NCBI GenBank assembly: GCA_046759185.1
Contig: JBHIBO010000005.1
Location: 1 to 64,000 of the forward strand
Reading direction: 5' to 3'
DNA length: 64,000 nt
From: JAJISK01 sp046759185
GTDB taxonomy: Archaea; Thermoplasmatota; Thermoplasmata; RBG-16-68-12; JAJISG01
The notes beneath the pieces are model-generated. The model was given only the letters and a program-made list of their open reading frames with translations, was not told where the DNA came from and ran no database searches. Position numbers and translations under genes: made by a program. Shown here in pieces: positions 44,097 to 51,460 of this stretch (position 1 is the stretch's first letter; each line of letters starts with the position of its first letter).

Positions 44097-44207
44097 GCTG
44101 CGGTAGCTTAGCCTGGACAAAAGCGCCGGCCTTGAGAGCCGGTGGGCCGCAAGGCCTCCGGGAGTTCGAATGTCCTGGATGCAGGATCGGAATTCTCCCC
44201 CGCAGCG
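44097..44207 (+). tRNA. tRNA-Ser (TGA) with apparent 23-base intron in the T-loop
   Basis: Acceptor GCTGCGG/CCGCAGC, anticodon stem CCGGC/GCCGG with loop CTTGAGA (anticodon TGA) and a long variable arm GGGCC-GCAA-GGCCT identify tRNA-Ser. The T-stem GGGAG (44160-44164)/CTCCC (44195-44199) encloses 30 bases instead of 7. The extra 23 bases contain a hairpin TCCTG-GATG-CAGGA, the form of a bulge-helix-bulge splicing substrate. After removal the tRNA would be 88 bases, normal for Ser. The exact splice sites cannot be fixed by eye. Confidence 0.85.
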
Positions 44208-44241
44208 CTCCGATTGACGGATCCCGTCCCGTCTGGAAAGG

Positions 44242-44249
44242 CTAAATAT
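44242..44249 (+). promoter_or_regulatory. TATA box of tRNA-Leu
   Basis: CTAAATAT centred about 26 bases before the first base of tRNA-Leu, in GC-rich surroundings. Confidence 0.7.
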
Positions 44250-44271
44250 CGAGAGTCAAATTGCGACCTAC

Positions 44272-44355
44272 GCGTGGGTAGCCAAGCATGGTCAACGGCG
44301 CAGCGTTGAGGGCGCTGTCCTTAGTGGTTCCCAGGTTCAAATCCTGGCCCACGCA
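44272..44355 (+). tRNA. tRNA-Leu (GAG)
   Basis: 84 bases. Acceptor GCGTGGG/CCCACGC, anticodon stem CAGCG/CGCTG with loop TTGAGGG (anticodon GAG), long variable arm, T-arm CCAGG-TTCAAAT-CCTGG, discriminator A. No intron. Its last 13 bases plus three following bases are repeated at 48444-48459, marking it as the integration target of the adjacent island. Confidence 0.93.
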
Positions 44356-44358
44356 TTC
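44343..44358 (+). repeat. Left attachment-like repeat (tRNA-Leu 3' end)
   Basis: CCTGGCCCACGCATTC, the T-arm/acceptor 3' strand of tRNA-Leu plus 3 bases. Identical to 48444-48459 in the same orientation. Confidence 0.75.
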
Positions 44359-44450
44359 TCACTAAGTTCAAACCCAGAACCCTCTGGAGGCGTGGCTATG
44401 GGGGATGCCGGGAGCGAGTGTTGGCAAGAACAAGACCCGAGAACAATTAC

Positions 44451-44738
44451 CTAGTGGTCAGGCTCGGGGGCATCGACACGAAGGTAGTCCGTGTTGCGGT
44501 GAGCCGAGAGGTCCTCAGCTAGCTCTTCGGCAATCCATCCTCCCCCTGTCCGCTCATCGAGCTTGTCCCCTACCCTCTGCAGGTCCATCCTACTCGAAAC
44601 CTCTTCAGCGGACCCGCGACGTCTCAACCAGTCCTTGGTTCTCCTAATGTCGTACTCGAACGCCTCAGACAATCCTCTTGCCAGTGTAGTTTTCCCCGAT
44701 GAGATTCGACCCGAGATCAGAATGATTCCTTTGGGCAT
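44451..44738 (-). CDS. Truncated P-loop nucleotide kinase-like protein
   Basis: Codes for 95 residues. The N-terminus IILISGRISSGKTTLARGLSEAF is a Walker A P-loop of the adenylate-kinase-like type, followed by a switch-like RRTKDWLRRRG. Kinases of this class have about 180-200 residues; here the frame stops right after the first half, so LID and C-terminal parts are missing. Either a degraded gene or a cut made at the island boundary, since the tRNA-Leu end is only 95 bases away. Confidence 0.55.
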   Translation of the reverse strand: MPKGIILISGRISSGKTTLARGLSEAFEYDIRRTKDWLRRRGSAEEVSSRMDLQRVGDKLDERTGGGWIAEELAEDLSAHRNTDYLRVDAPEPDH

Positions 44739-45124
44739 GGATTCTCCGGGTCACGACATACAATGGAGTAGGATGTGCAGATTTCGTCTAGGTAGGAATT
44801 ACTTCATACTTAGTCTTTCTTGGACGACAGCCAACGTAATAAACACCCGTACAGCAAACGGATCAGATAGTCGGAGCCTTCAGCTGTTACGGCCCCGACG
44901 GCCCACAAATCTGTGACACATACCTCGTAATGCTCCACGTTTGGGTGGTGATATAATAATGAAGATGAATGAGACCGCGCAGGCGCATCATTGTATCATT
45001 AGCCCTCCTCTCATAGTGATCCTATTCGAACTGCATGGAACGTCTGCGACTAGGCAGGGGGAACCGCACGACACAGAGCATCCGGACATTATGGTCATAT
45101 GGGTGACCAACTCTTTATATACAA
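44739..45124. other. Gene-free, AT-richer spacer inside the island
   Basis: 386 bases. Open frames here lack start signals and recognisable composition. The only clear element is the TATA box at 45114 for the ATPase gene; an ATATAATAAT stretch at about 44951 is another AT-rich site without a gene behind it. Confidence 0.55.
45114..45121 (+). promoter_or_regulatory. Strong TATA box of the DUF4143-type ATPase gene
   Basis: TTTATATA. Transcription should start about 45141-45147, which places GTG 45146 or 45149 as a leaderless start and leaves GTG 45125 outside the message. Confidence 0.65.
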
Positions 45125-45145
45125 GTGGTCAGCTACAAGACCAGA

Positions 45146-46624
45146 GTGGTGGAACTTCCCGACTTGGCCCAGCAGAATCCTTGGTGGAGGAACCCCAAGG
45201 CCCTGGAGGAAGACCTTACCTTAAGGGAACTCTACGGGCAGGAAGTTCGGTGGAGTCCCCGCCTCTTCCACCGATTCCAGCTCAGCCGTGACCGGGTATA
45301 CACCCTGCGGGGTCCCCGTCAGGTCGGGAAGACAACCCTCGCGAAGCTCCTCATTCAGGACCTTATCCAAGACCGCGGCGTTGACCCCCGAGCCGTACTG
45401 TACTACAGCTGCGACTTGGTCCGGGACTCGCGGGACCTGGCGGATGTCGTGGAGACCTTCCTCCGATGGCAGGCGCCGTTCGAGCTCCCTCGTCGGTACC
45501 TATTCCTCGACGAGGTCTCCTCCGTAAAGGAATGGGGAGTCGCCTTTCGTGCCCTGGCCAACCGCGGCCATCTCCTATCCACGACCGCCGTACTGACAGG
45601 GTCCCACGCCCTCGACGTGGCTCGCCAGGTGGAGCGCCTGCCCGGGCGTCGGGGCGAGGCCAACAGGCCAGAACGGGAGGATCCCCTGGACAAGGTCCAG
45701 CTGCCCATGAAGTTCTCCGAGTATGCGGAGACCCTCGACGAAGAGGTCAGAATGGTTCTTATCTCGGCGGGACTGCTCGACGACCAGGAGCGTCTCGCCA
45801 GGTTCGATGACCTATTCGAAGGCCGTGGCTCTGCCGCATGGTCAAGCATCTTGGCGCTCCAGGGGCCGCTCCAGCGCCTCCTCCAGGATTACCTCCTCAC
45901 GGGGGGGTTCCCCCGTCCGTTGAACGACCTCCGCAGGAGGGAGCGGATCGAACGAGAGACGTACGAGCTCTACGTTCGGGCCGTTACGGGCGACCTAGCC
46001 CGCTGGGGCCTCGACGAGCGGACCGCACGTGAGCTGCTCGCGGCGACGGCGGACAGACTGGGCACACCGTTCAGCTGGCGGACGCTGGCTCGAGAGACGG
46101 ACATCGGATCCCACAACACGGTGTCCCGGTATGTCCAGGCCCTCGAGCAGTCCTATGTCCTTCAAACTGTCTACCACTACGACCGACGGCGAAAGCGACG
46201 GGCACCCCGGAAGGACCGGAAGCTGTACGTCTCGGATCCCTTCATGTTCCACGCACTTCGTGGTTGGGCCTCGGGACTGCCTGATCCATTCAAGGAGGCG
46301 AAGGCGTTTCTGGAAGACCCGAAGCAACGAGGTCCGCTCTTGGAGGCTGTCCTCGCCGACCATCTCGCTCGGCTTGCCTTCGCGGCACTCCCCTCCTCTC
46401 TCTTCGAGGCGTACGAGCACGTGTTCTACTGGCGTAGTCGAAAGGGCTGGGAAGTCGACTTCGTCGTTCGACCTGGCTCAAGGACGCGGGCACTCCAGGT
46501 GACGACTACCCGTCCTCGGACTGAGACGAGTCGGGCTCTGCGTTCCTTCGGCGGCGGACTCGTCGTGACCGAGACAGGAGAGCGCACTTCCGTTCCTCTA
46601 GCCTGCATCCTCCTTCTGATCTGA
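45146..46624 (+). CDS. AAA_14 / DUF4143-type ATPase
   Basis: Codes for about 492 residues. Walker A is LRGPRQVGKTTLAKLLI near the N-terminus, Walker B RYLFLDEVSSVKEW, sensor TAVLTGSHALDV. The C-terminal DUF4143 region has TPFSWRTLARETDIGSHNTVSRYVQALEQSYVLQTVYHYD (winged-helix-like) and a nuclease-fold-like end GWEVDFVVRPGSRTRALQVT, as in other members. These ATPases are common on archaeal islands; function is unknown. The start is set by the TATA box rather than by the longest frame. Confidence 0.88.
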   Translation: MVELPDLAQQNPWWRNPKALEEDLTLRELYGQEVRWSPRLFHRFQLSRDRVYTLRGPRQVGKTTLAKLLIQDLIQDRGVDPRAVLYYSCDLVRDSRDLADVVETFLRWQAPFELPRRYLFLDEVSSVKEWGVAFRALANRGHLLSTTAVLTGSHALDVARQVERLPGRRGEANRPEREDPLDKVQLPMKFSEYAETLDEEVRMVLISAGLLDDQERLARFDDLFEGRGSAAWSSILALQGPLQRLLQDYLLTGGFPRPLNDLRRRERIERETYELYVRAVTGDLARWGLDERTARELLAATADRLGTPFSWRTLARETDIGSHNTVSRYVQALEQSYVLQTVYHYDRRRKRRAPRKDRKLYVSDPFMFHALRGWASGLPDPFKEAKAFLEDPKQRGPLLEAVLADHLARLAFAALPSSLFEAYEHVFYWRSRKGWEVDFVVRPGSRTRALQVTTTRPRTETSRALRSFGGGLVVTETGERTSVPLACILLLI

Positions 46625-46649
46625 GACCCTGGGTAGCACTAGCCTTGTA

Positions 46650-46814
46650 GTGAGACAAGGGCGCACCCCCTCTTCCCTCAGGCGCCTTGAAGGCGTTCAA
46701 TCCGAGCGATGGGGCAGCTATGACTACAAGCCCACCCTGGGAGTCCCCAAGAAGGAAGGGCTCCGCATGGAGAGGCGCGCCATCAAGCGTGACAAGCCGA
46801 CGCGCAGTCGTTAG
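46650..46814 (+). CDS. Possible small basic protein or coding remnant
   Basis: A 54-residue frame from GTG, with coding-like composition in its second half (SYDYKPTLGVPKKEGLRMERRAIKR). No family, no promoter and no clear Shine-Dalgarno. It may be the 3' remnant of a lost gene in the island. Low certainty. Confidence 0.25.
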   Translation: MRQGRTPSSLRRLEGVQSERWGSYDYKPTLGVPKKEGLRMERRAIKRDKPTRSR

Positions 46815-46850
46815 GACCCAGAGGTTACCCGCGTAATCGAGTCGGGCGTA

Positions 46851-47330
46851 CTAGGCCTGGCCCCCAATCATGGCGCCCAGGAAGCCTTGGAAGTTCTTCA
46901 GCCAGATGCAGAGTCCCACCGCAAGCTCGGGAAGGATTGCTCCGAGCGGCCCCTCAGCCTCTTGAAATCTGACAGATGAAGTCCCTAGAGAGCCGGTCGC
47001 CATGATCTCCCCATCTCTGACGATGTCAATGCTGCCCTTGAGCTTGCCGAACTTGATACGGTATTCTTGCCGGTCAAAGATGAGAGTCGACGGCCTTACG
47101 GTCCTCAATCGAAGGGTCGCCCTGGTGTCGCCCCTTTCTACTTCGATCCGATTCCGCAACACTCTGTACGTGACGAGCGCTCGTCTCCCGGAACTCCGGT
47201 CAACCACTGAATAGGCTTGACCGACAATCCGTCCGAAAAGCCCCCTTCTAGCGGGGGCCACATCATAGGAGTCGCCGCCCACCTCGAGTGAGATCCGGCT
47301 ACCTAAGCCCTGGGCCTTGGCAAGGATCAT
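46851..47330 (-). CDS. Small protein with LURP-one/tubby-like pattern (tentative)
   Basis: Codes for 159 residues. Alternating short strands (YDVAPARRGLFGRIVGQAYSVVD, LRNRIEVERGDTRATLRLRT, LIFDRQEYRIKFGKLKGSIDIVRDGEIMATG) end in a hydrophobic helix (LPELAVGLCIWLKNFQGFLGAMIGG). The pattern recalls LURP-one-related or tubby-type barrels, which often bind membranes, but this is a fold impression only. It is an island gene on the opposite strand to the ATPase. Confidence 0.5.
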   Translation of the reverse strand: MILAKAQGLGSRISLEVGGDSYDVAPARRGLFGRIVGQAYSVVDRSSGRRALVTYRVLRNRIEVERGDTRATLRLRTVRPSTLIFDRQEYRIKFGKLKGSIDIVRDGEIMATGSLGTSSVRFQEAEGPLGAILPELAVGLCIWLKNFQGFLGAMIGGQA

Positions 47331-47437
47331 CAGCCGCCCCCTATGAACGCATCGACTGTTCCCCGCCTAGTAAGTATCTTCCGCCCGGCCTATCAGAACC
47401 GGAATTGGGCCCGGCGGCGACGAGGGCACCTAGGTTC

Positions 47438-48146
47438 TCAGTATAGCTGGTAGACTCGGAATATGACGTGCTGGGCAGTGATGTCGGGGAAAGCCTCGGC
47501 TTCCTTGAAGCCAATAACGCTAGAGATGCTTTCTGCGTATGTCTCGGTGAGGTAATAGTAGTCGCCCGCTCCTAGGTTTGCCTGGAAACTGAAGGTGGAA
47601 TGCACATTGCTCCATGTCGACTCGAATGGGTCAAGTGAGGGGTTGTAAGACGTGCCGCAGCTGGTCGCCACCATCTGACCTGTGTTGTAGTTGTAGATCC
47701 AGCCATAGAACCTGATTACCCGGACTGCCGATGAGCATCCGGACCACGTGTAACCCCCATGGAGAACTTTGCCGTGTCCATTTATCAGATAGGTGAAAGA
47801 GAACTTGTATGTGTCGTACGAGGAAAGATGGAACTTCCCACCGTTGTAGTCCGCCCCGGGTCCCGGTAACCCAGCCCACGCAATCGCATTGGCTTGCCCG
47901 TTCAACGGCCAGGCGTGAGTGTACGTATAGACGTGCATCTCGCCGGAGCTATATCGGGACCATTCGGAATTATACCCTTCAGCTGACCCCGACACTGAGG
48001 GGGGATACTCACCCCAATAGCTCGAGTACGCTGGGTAAGCCGGTTACGTCGTGAACCACTATCCACACTGCCGCGGCGTTCTGCGGTAGGAGAAGTCCTA
48101 AGACGACAACCAGAACGCTGACAGAACTATCGCAACTCCAGGACAA
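47438..48146 (-). pseudogene. Secreted protein gene broken by a frameshift
   Basis: The 3' part (47438-48050) encodes an aromatic, Ser/Tyr/Gly-rich protein (YTYTHAWPLNG, YYYLTETYAES, HVIFRVYQLY end). Upstream in a different frame, from TTG 48146, lies a good signal peptide (VLVVVLGLLLPQNAAA) continuing VWIVVHDV and then a stop at about 48015. The mature frame opens just where the first runs on (about 48050), so one insertion or deletion near 48040-48060 separates signal from body. A shortened product from GTG 47995 would lack an export signal. A sequencing error cannot be excluded. Confidence 0.6.
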
Positions 48147-48210
48147 CCGTCTAGCAGTGTCAGACAGTACGAAGGCGGAGGGACTTCACCCTTCATCATC
48201 TTTGAGCCAC

Positions 48211-48269
48211 GATGCCCTACTGTGGACCTTCGGTAGTGTCAGCCACATCGGTGGCATGATGTGTAGGGC
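48211..48269. other. Palindromic, possibly structured RNA/DNA element
   Basis: Outer arms GCCCTAC (48214-48220) and GTAGGGC (48263-48269) enclose a perfect hairpin GCCAC-ATCG-GTGGC (48242-48255) and a short ACC-TTC-GGT hairpin, a three-way-junction shape. It lies 65 bases upstream of the broken secreted-protein gene on its coding side. It could be a leader RNA or an element end. Not matched to any known RNA family. Confidence 0.35.
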
Positions 48270-48443
48270 ACATCTTTGCAGCCGAATCACCGTCCTTGGC
48301 ATTCACCCAGATCGAGATAGACGACCCTGATCGCCTAAACCGCAGTGCGGATTCCTTCAGAGTTCGCGATTTGAGGGTTTTTCATGGCTCCCAGCGACCA
48401 CCTGAGCAAGTGCGAGGTTCTAAGTTTGAATTAGGTGAGGAAG

Positions 48444-48459
48444 CCTGGCCCACGCATTC
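48444..48459 (+). repeat. Right attachment-like repeat
   Basis: CCTGGCCCACGCATTC, a 16-of-16 match to the tRNA-Leu 3' end at 44343-44358. The bases before it do not form the rest of a tRNA. Confidence 0.75.
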
Positions 48460-48678
48460 CTCCGTCAGAAAAGGACCGTCCCCACTTCGAGCGTTGGCTC
48501 ATGGGCGCGTCATCATGAGAGTTCTGTTCCCGACGGCGCGCCCGACCTCGAAGGCCCTCACGGGGCCGCGGTGCCCGGCAGGAATCACGAGGAGGGACCT
48601 GGACCATCCAGGGTCCACGCTGGGAGGTCCCCGTTACGGATGGCCCCGGATCCCCGGGCGTTGCTCTGTTCTGCCGAC

Positions 48679-49635
48679 CTAAGGCCCGCCTCCTCTGCGC
48701 CCCAGGAACACCGCCACGAAGGCAACGATCAAGGCGACGACGCCGATTCCCAGCCCCGCATAGGTGAGACCCAGGTCGGTGGGACTAAAGGTTCCAGTCG
48801 CTCCCGTGGCCCCATCCGCACCCGCCGGTCCTGCTGGCCCCGCCGGTCCTGTGGGACCCTGGGGACCCTCGGGTAGCACGAAGGGCTCTAAGGTCACCTG
48901 AATCCAGTTGAAGTCGAGGGTGGCAGGGTCGCGACAGCTGGCATAATGTCCCGAGGCAGTCCAACCGGCGCCCGGTCCGATTTCGTCCGCGTCCCAGTAA
49001 GCGATTGCCATCCCTACGGTGGCGCCGGCCGCGAACTGATAGTCCTCGTTCATGGTGTCGCTGGTCGTAAGGGTTCGACGCATCTCGAAGATCCATGTCC
49101 CGGTGGCGTTCTCCGCCGACATGTTCGTGTGGGACCAAGCGCCGTAGAGTTCGTTCCCTTCCGTGTCATCAAGGCGGTTGAACACATTGGAGGCCCACTC
49201 GTCGTCGAAGTTGCCTTCCGGGTCGTTACCAGTGCCCCAGGTGGGTCCACCGGCGGGCTCAAAGGGTGCGGAGTCGAGCTCCCAGTGCCATATGTCGACG
49301 TTGCCCAGGCCTCCGCCCATGTCGGGCGTCGCAGCCGGATCGATCTGCCATAGAACGGCGATGGCGCCGGACTTGTGGTGGTCCGTGGCGTTGTAATTGA
49401 AGTCGTCATCGACCGTAACGAGCATGTATATGTTCGCGTCGTCGTAGACCATCTTCACCGTCGTAGCGTTCTCCAATCGCTCCGACGTGGCCAGGGGCCG
49501 GATCATGGTGAACGTGGTGCCTGCAACGCCTGACCAATCGTCCGCAAAGCCGTCCACGATGATCCCGTGGAACTTCACTGCGGTGTAGTCCACGTCGGCC
49601 GCTGCTGGAGTCGCGAAGCTGACCAACAGCAGCAA
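48679..49635 (-). CDS. Membrane-anchored ethylbenzene-dehydrogenase-like (DOMON-type) protein with collagen-like stalk
   Basis: At least 318 residues. The export signal core (GFALLLLVSFATPAAA) extends upstream of TTG 49635, and no ATG, GTG or TTG precedes it in frame, so the true start is unresolved. Residues about 20-240 match the EB_dh/DOMON-type haem-binding fold (DGFADDWSGVAG, DDANIYMLVTVDDDF, VDIWHWELDSAPFEPAGG). Then come eight Gly-X-Y triplets (GPQGPTGPAGPAGPAGADG...) and a C-terminal helix followed by RR. Haem binding is inferred. It is divergent from the regulator and electron-transfer operon. Confidence 0.75.
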   Translation of the reverse strand: MLLLVSFATPAAADVDYTAVKFHGIIVDGFADDWSGVAGTTFTMIRPLATSERLENATTVKMVYDDANIYMLVTVDDDFNYNATDHHKSGAIAVLWQIDPAATPDMGGGLGNVDIWHWELDSAPFEPAGGPTWGTGNDPEGNFDDEWASNVFNRLDDTEGNELYGAWSHTNMSAENATGTWIFEMRRTLTTSDTMNEDYQFAAGATVGMAIAYWDADEIGPGAGWTASGHYASCRDPATLDFNWIQVTLEPFVLPEGPQGPTGPAGPAGPAGADGATGATGTFSPTDLGLTYAGLGIGVVALIVAFVAVFLGRRGGGP

Positions 49636-49767
49636 GGCGAAACCGAGAGCCGCAACGCCCGTGAGGGCGCCGGCTCCAGTCGCCCTTTCTTTCTTATCCT
49701 GATTGGGGGTCGTGATATATCCCTCCGAGCCCGAGTCAAGAACAGGAAAGATAACTGGTGGGTATGT

Positions 49768-49785
49768 ACAGTTCTTACAGTTCTT
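49768..49785. promoter_or_regulatory. Tandem 9-base repeat, candidate operator
   Basis: ACAGTTCTT occurs twice head to tail, flanked by GTAC on both sides (49766-49791), in a strikingly AT-rich divergent spacer (49722-49894). A TATA element for the leftward gene (GGATATATCA, about 49713-49722) is 45 bases away. The adjacent HTH regulator is the natural candidate to bind here. Confidence 0.45.
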
Positions 49786-49894
49786 ATTGTACTTATGAGA
49801 GTTTTTCCTCCTACCATCTGATTCATTCCTTTCATCAGAATCACAACAACCAGCACAGTTTCCTCGGCGAGACGCCTGGGGGGTTGATCAAGGG

Positions 49895-50668
49895 ATGACC
49901 CCAGACACCGACGGACCTGTGGCCCGTATGAAAGCGGAGGAGACAGGGAGCGCCGCATTGGCGGAGGCCTTTCAGGCTCTGGGGAGCGACGTCCGCGTGC
50001 GAATTCTTAAGGAACTGCTGCGGGGAGAACGGGATACTTCCCAGCTCGTCGGAGCGACCCGCCTTCGGTCAGGAAGCGTCCGGTATCACCTCAACATCCT
50101 GATCAGTGAGGGGCTCGTCGAGAAGTTCACCCGTCATCAGGAGGGAGACGTCGGTCGTCCTCCCATTCGCTATCGGTTGCGTGCTGCTGGGGTCGCCCAA
50201 GGCATCCCATTCCGCCAGTATCGTCTCCTCTCTGAGGTCCTGCTTGGCGTGATCCACGAGACCCTTCCCGCGAAAGAACAGGACCAGGCCCTCTACGCGG
50301 CGGGAAGGCAGGTTGGCCAACAGATGATGGAGGGGATCGCCGCAGAGGCCAGCGTGGCCGAGTGGGACCCGGGCCTGTTCGTGCAGGTCTTTCTCCAGGG
50401 GGCCCTGCCTCGGATGGGTTCCCTGACCACCGTGATGGAACAGGATGAGGACCTCGTGCGCTACCGGGCGATGACGTGTCCTTTCCAGGAGCTCGCTCTG
50501 AAGCAGACGCGCATGATCTGTGACTCCTTCGACAAGGGCTTCCACGAAGGGGTGGCGGAGAGCCTCGGCTCGCAGGTTCGCTTCAGACGGCTGGCGTGCA
50601 TCGGCCATGGGGACCCGTATTGCGAGTATCGCCTGCGCTGGCATGAGCCCAAGGACGTAACAGCTTGA
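49895..50668 (+). CDS. ArsR/SufR-like HTH regulator with four C-terminal cysteines
   Basis: Codes for 257 residues. Winged helix at about 20-100 (AFQALGSDVRVRILKELLRGE, SGSVRYHLNILISEGLVEKF). The C-terminal domain contains CPFQELALKQTRMIC and ACIGHGDPYCEYRL: four Cys spaced as in SufR-type regulators and V4R-like sensors, suggesting an iron-sulfur cluster or metal site and redox sensing (inference). Its stop overlaps the TTG of the ferredoxin-like gene, so it is co-translated with the electron-transfer genes it probably controls. Confidence 0.8.
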   Translation: MTPDTDGPVARMKAEETGSAALAEAFQALGSDVRVRILKELLRGERDTSQLVGATRLRSGSVRYHLNILISEGLVEKFTRHQEGDVGRPPIRYRLRAAGVAQGIPFRQYRLLSEVLLGVIHETLPAKEQDQALYAAGRQVGQQMMEGIAAEASVAEWDPGLFVQVFLQGALPRMGSLTTVMEQDEDLVRYRAMTCPFQELALKQTRMICDSFDKGFHEGVAESLGSQVRFRRLACIGHGDPYCEYRLRWHEPKDVTA

Positions 50669-51459
50669 CACAACGAAGCGAAGAGGTTTCACGAAGGCGG
50701 TTCCTGAAGCTCGTTTCCGGGGGCGTCGCTGCCGGGGCCGTGGGACTCCTCGTGTCCGACCGCTTTTTCGAGATCGTGGGCTGGACGCCTACGGACTTTC
50801 GTGCGTTGGCGGACGATCGTAAGCAGTGGGTGATGGTGATCGATCTTGCCCGTTGCGACGGATGTGGTGAATGCACCAAGGGATGCAGCCGGGAGCACTT
50901 CGTCCCCAAGGGGCAGGAATGGATAACCGTGTTCAAGGTCCAGGACGAGCTGGGAGCCGAGTACTTCCTCCCGCGCCCCTGCATGCACTGCGAGAATCCG
51001 CCTTGCGTCAAGGTATGCCCAGTGGGCGCGACCTTTCGAAGAGATGATGGCGTCATTCTCATCGACCACGAGCGCTGCATCGGATGCCGATACTGCATGG
51101 CGGCGTGCCCCTACAATGCGAGGGTTTTCAATTGGGCAGAGCCAGCGCACACAGCTGAAGAGCTCTCGCATCCGTATTCGATTGAAGAACCGTGGCCCCA
51201 CCGCGTCGGCACCGTGGACAAGTGCGATTTCTGCGCGCATTCCGCCAAGCATGGGATTCTCCCCGCGTGCGCCCGGTGGTGCACGGCCGAGATGGGCGAC
51301 GGCGCCATCTACTACGGTGACATGCGAGAGGACGCCGTCTCGAACGGTGTCGAGACCCTTCCCCTCGCAAAGACCCTGAGGGAGCGAGGGGGCTTCCGCT
51401 TCAAGGAGGAGCTGGGGACCCGGCCGCGGGTCTGGTATCTACCACCCAGGAGTGCCTAG
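50665..51459 (+). CDS. Tat-exported iron-sulfur electron-transfer subunit (DmsB/NrfC-like)
   Basis: Codes for 264 residues from TTG 50665. Twin-arginine signal SRRRFLKLVSGG at about 9-20 followed by a hydrophobic stretch, so it is folded before export and acts outside the membrane. Four Cys groups are visible: CDGCGECTKGC, CMHCENPPCVKVCP, CIGCRYCMAACP and CDFCAH...CARWC, the four-cluster ferredoxin-like pattern of oxidoreductase beta subunits. It should pass electrons between the NrfD membrane subunit encoded next and a partner enzyme. Confidence 0.9.
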   Translation: MTQRSEEVSRRRFLKLVSGGVAAGAVGLLVSDRFFEIVGWTPTDFRALADDRKQWVMVIDLARCDGCGECTKGCSREHFVPKGQEWITVFKVQDELGAEYFLPRPCMHCENPPCVKVCPVGATFRRDDGVILIDHERCIGCRYCMAACPYNARVFNWAEPAHTAEELSHPYSIEEPWPHRVGTVDKCDFCAHSAKHGILPACARWCTAEMGDGAIYYGDMREDAVSNGVETLPLAKTLRERGGFRFKEELGTRPRVWYLPPRSA

Positions 51460-51460
51460 G

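Larger units (their letters stand above)
44356..48459. mobile_element. Putative integrated island at tRNA-Leu (about 4.1 kb, no integrase)
   Basis: Bounded by the tRNA-Leu 3' end and a 16-base direct copy of it, the classical outcome of site-specific integration into a tRNA gene. Inside are a truncated P-loop kinase, a DUF4143-type ATPase, an uncharacterised small protein and a frameshifted secreted protein, with long non-coding and AT-richer spacers unlike the compact neighbouring genome. No recombinase, replication or virus structural gene is seen, so it is either a decayed element or a cargo remnant. Confidence 0.6.
48147..48678. other. Gene-free region spanning the right end of the island
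   Basis: 532 bases. It holds the structured palindromic segment at 48211-48269 and the 16-base tRNA-Leu repeat at 48444. A 128-codon frame at 48296-48682 crosses the repeat and has no protein-like character. The piece 48460-48678 shows nothing recognisable. Confidence 0.55.

Noticed and set aside
44941..45291. 116-codon frame before the ATPase
   Set aside because: Overlaps the TATA box and the start of the ATPase gene; its second half is a shifted reading of that gene.
48296..48682. 128-codon plus-strand frame at the island right end
   Set aside because: Crosses the attachment-like repeat, Pro/Arg/Ser-rich, no start signal and no similarity to a protein family I recognise.
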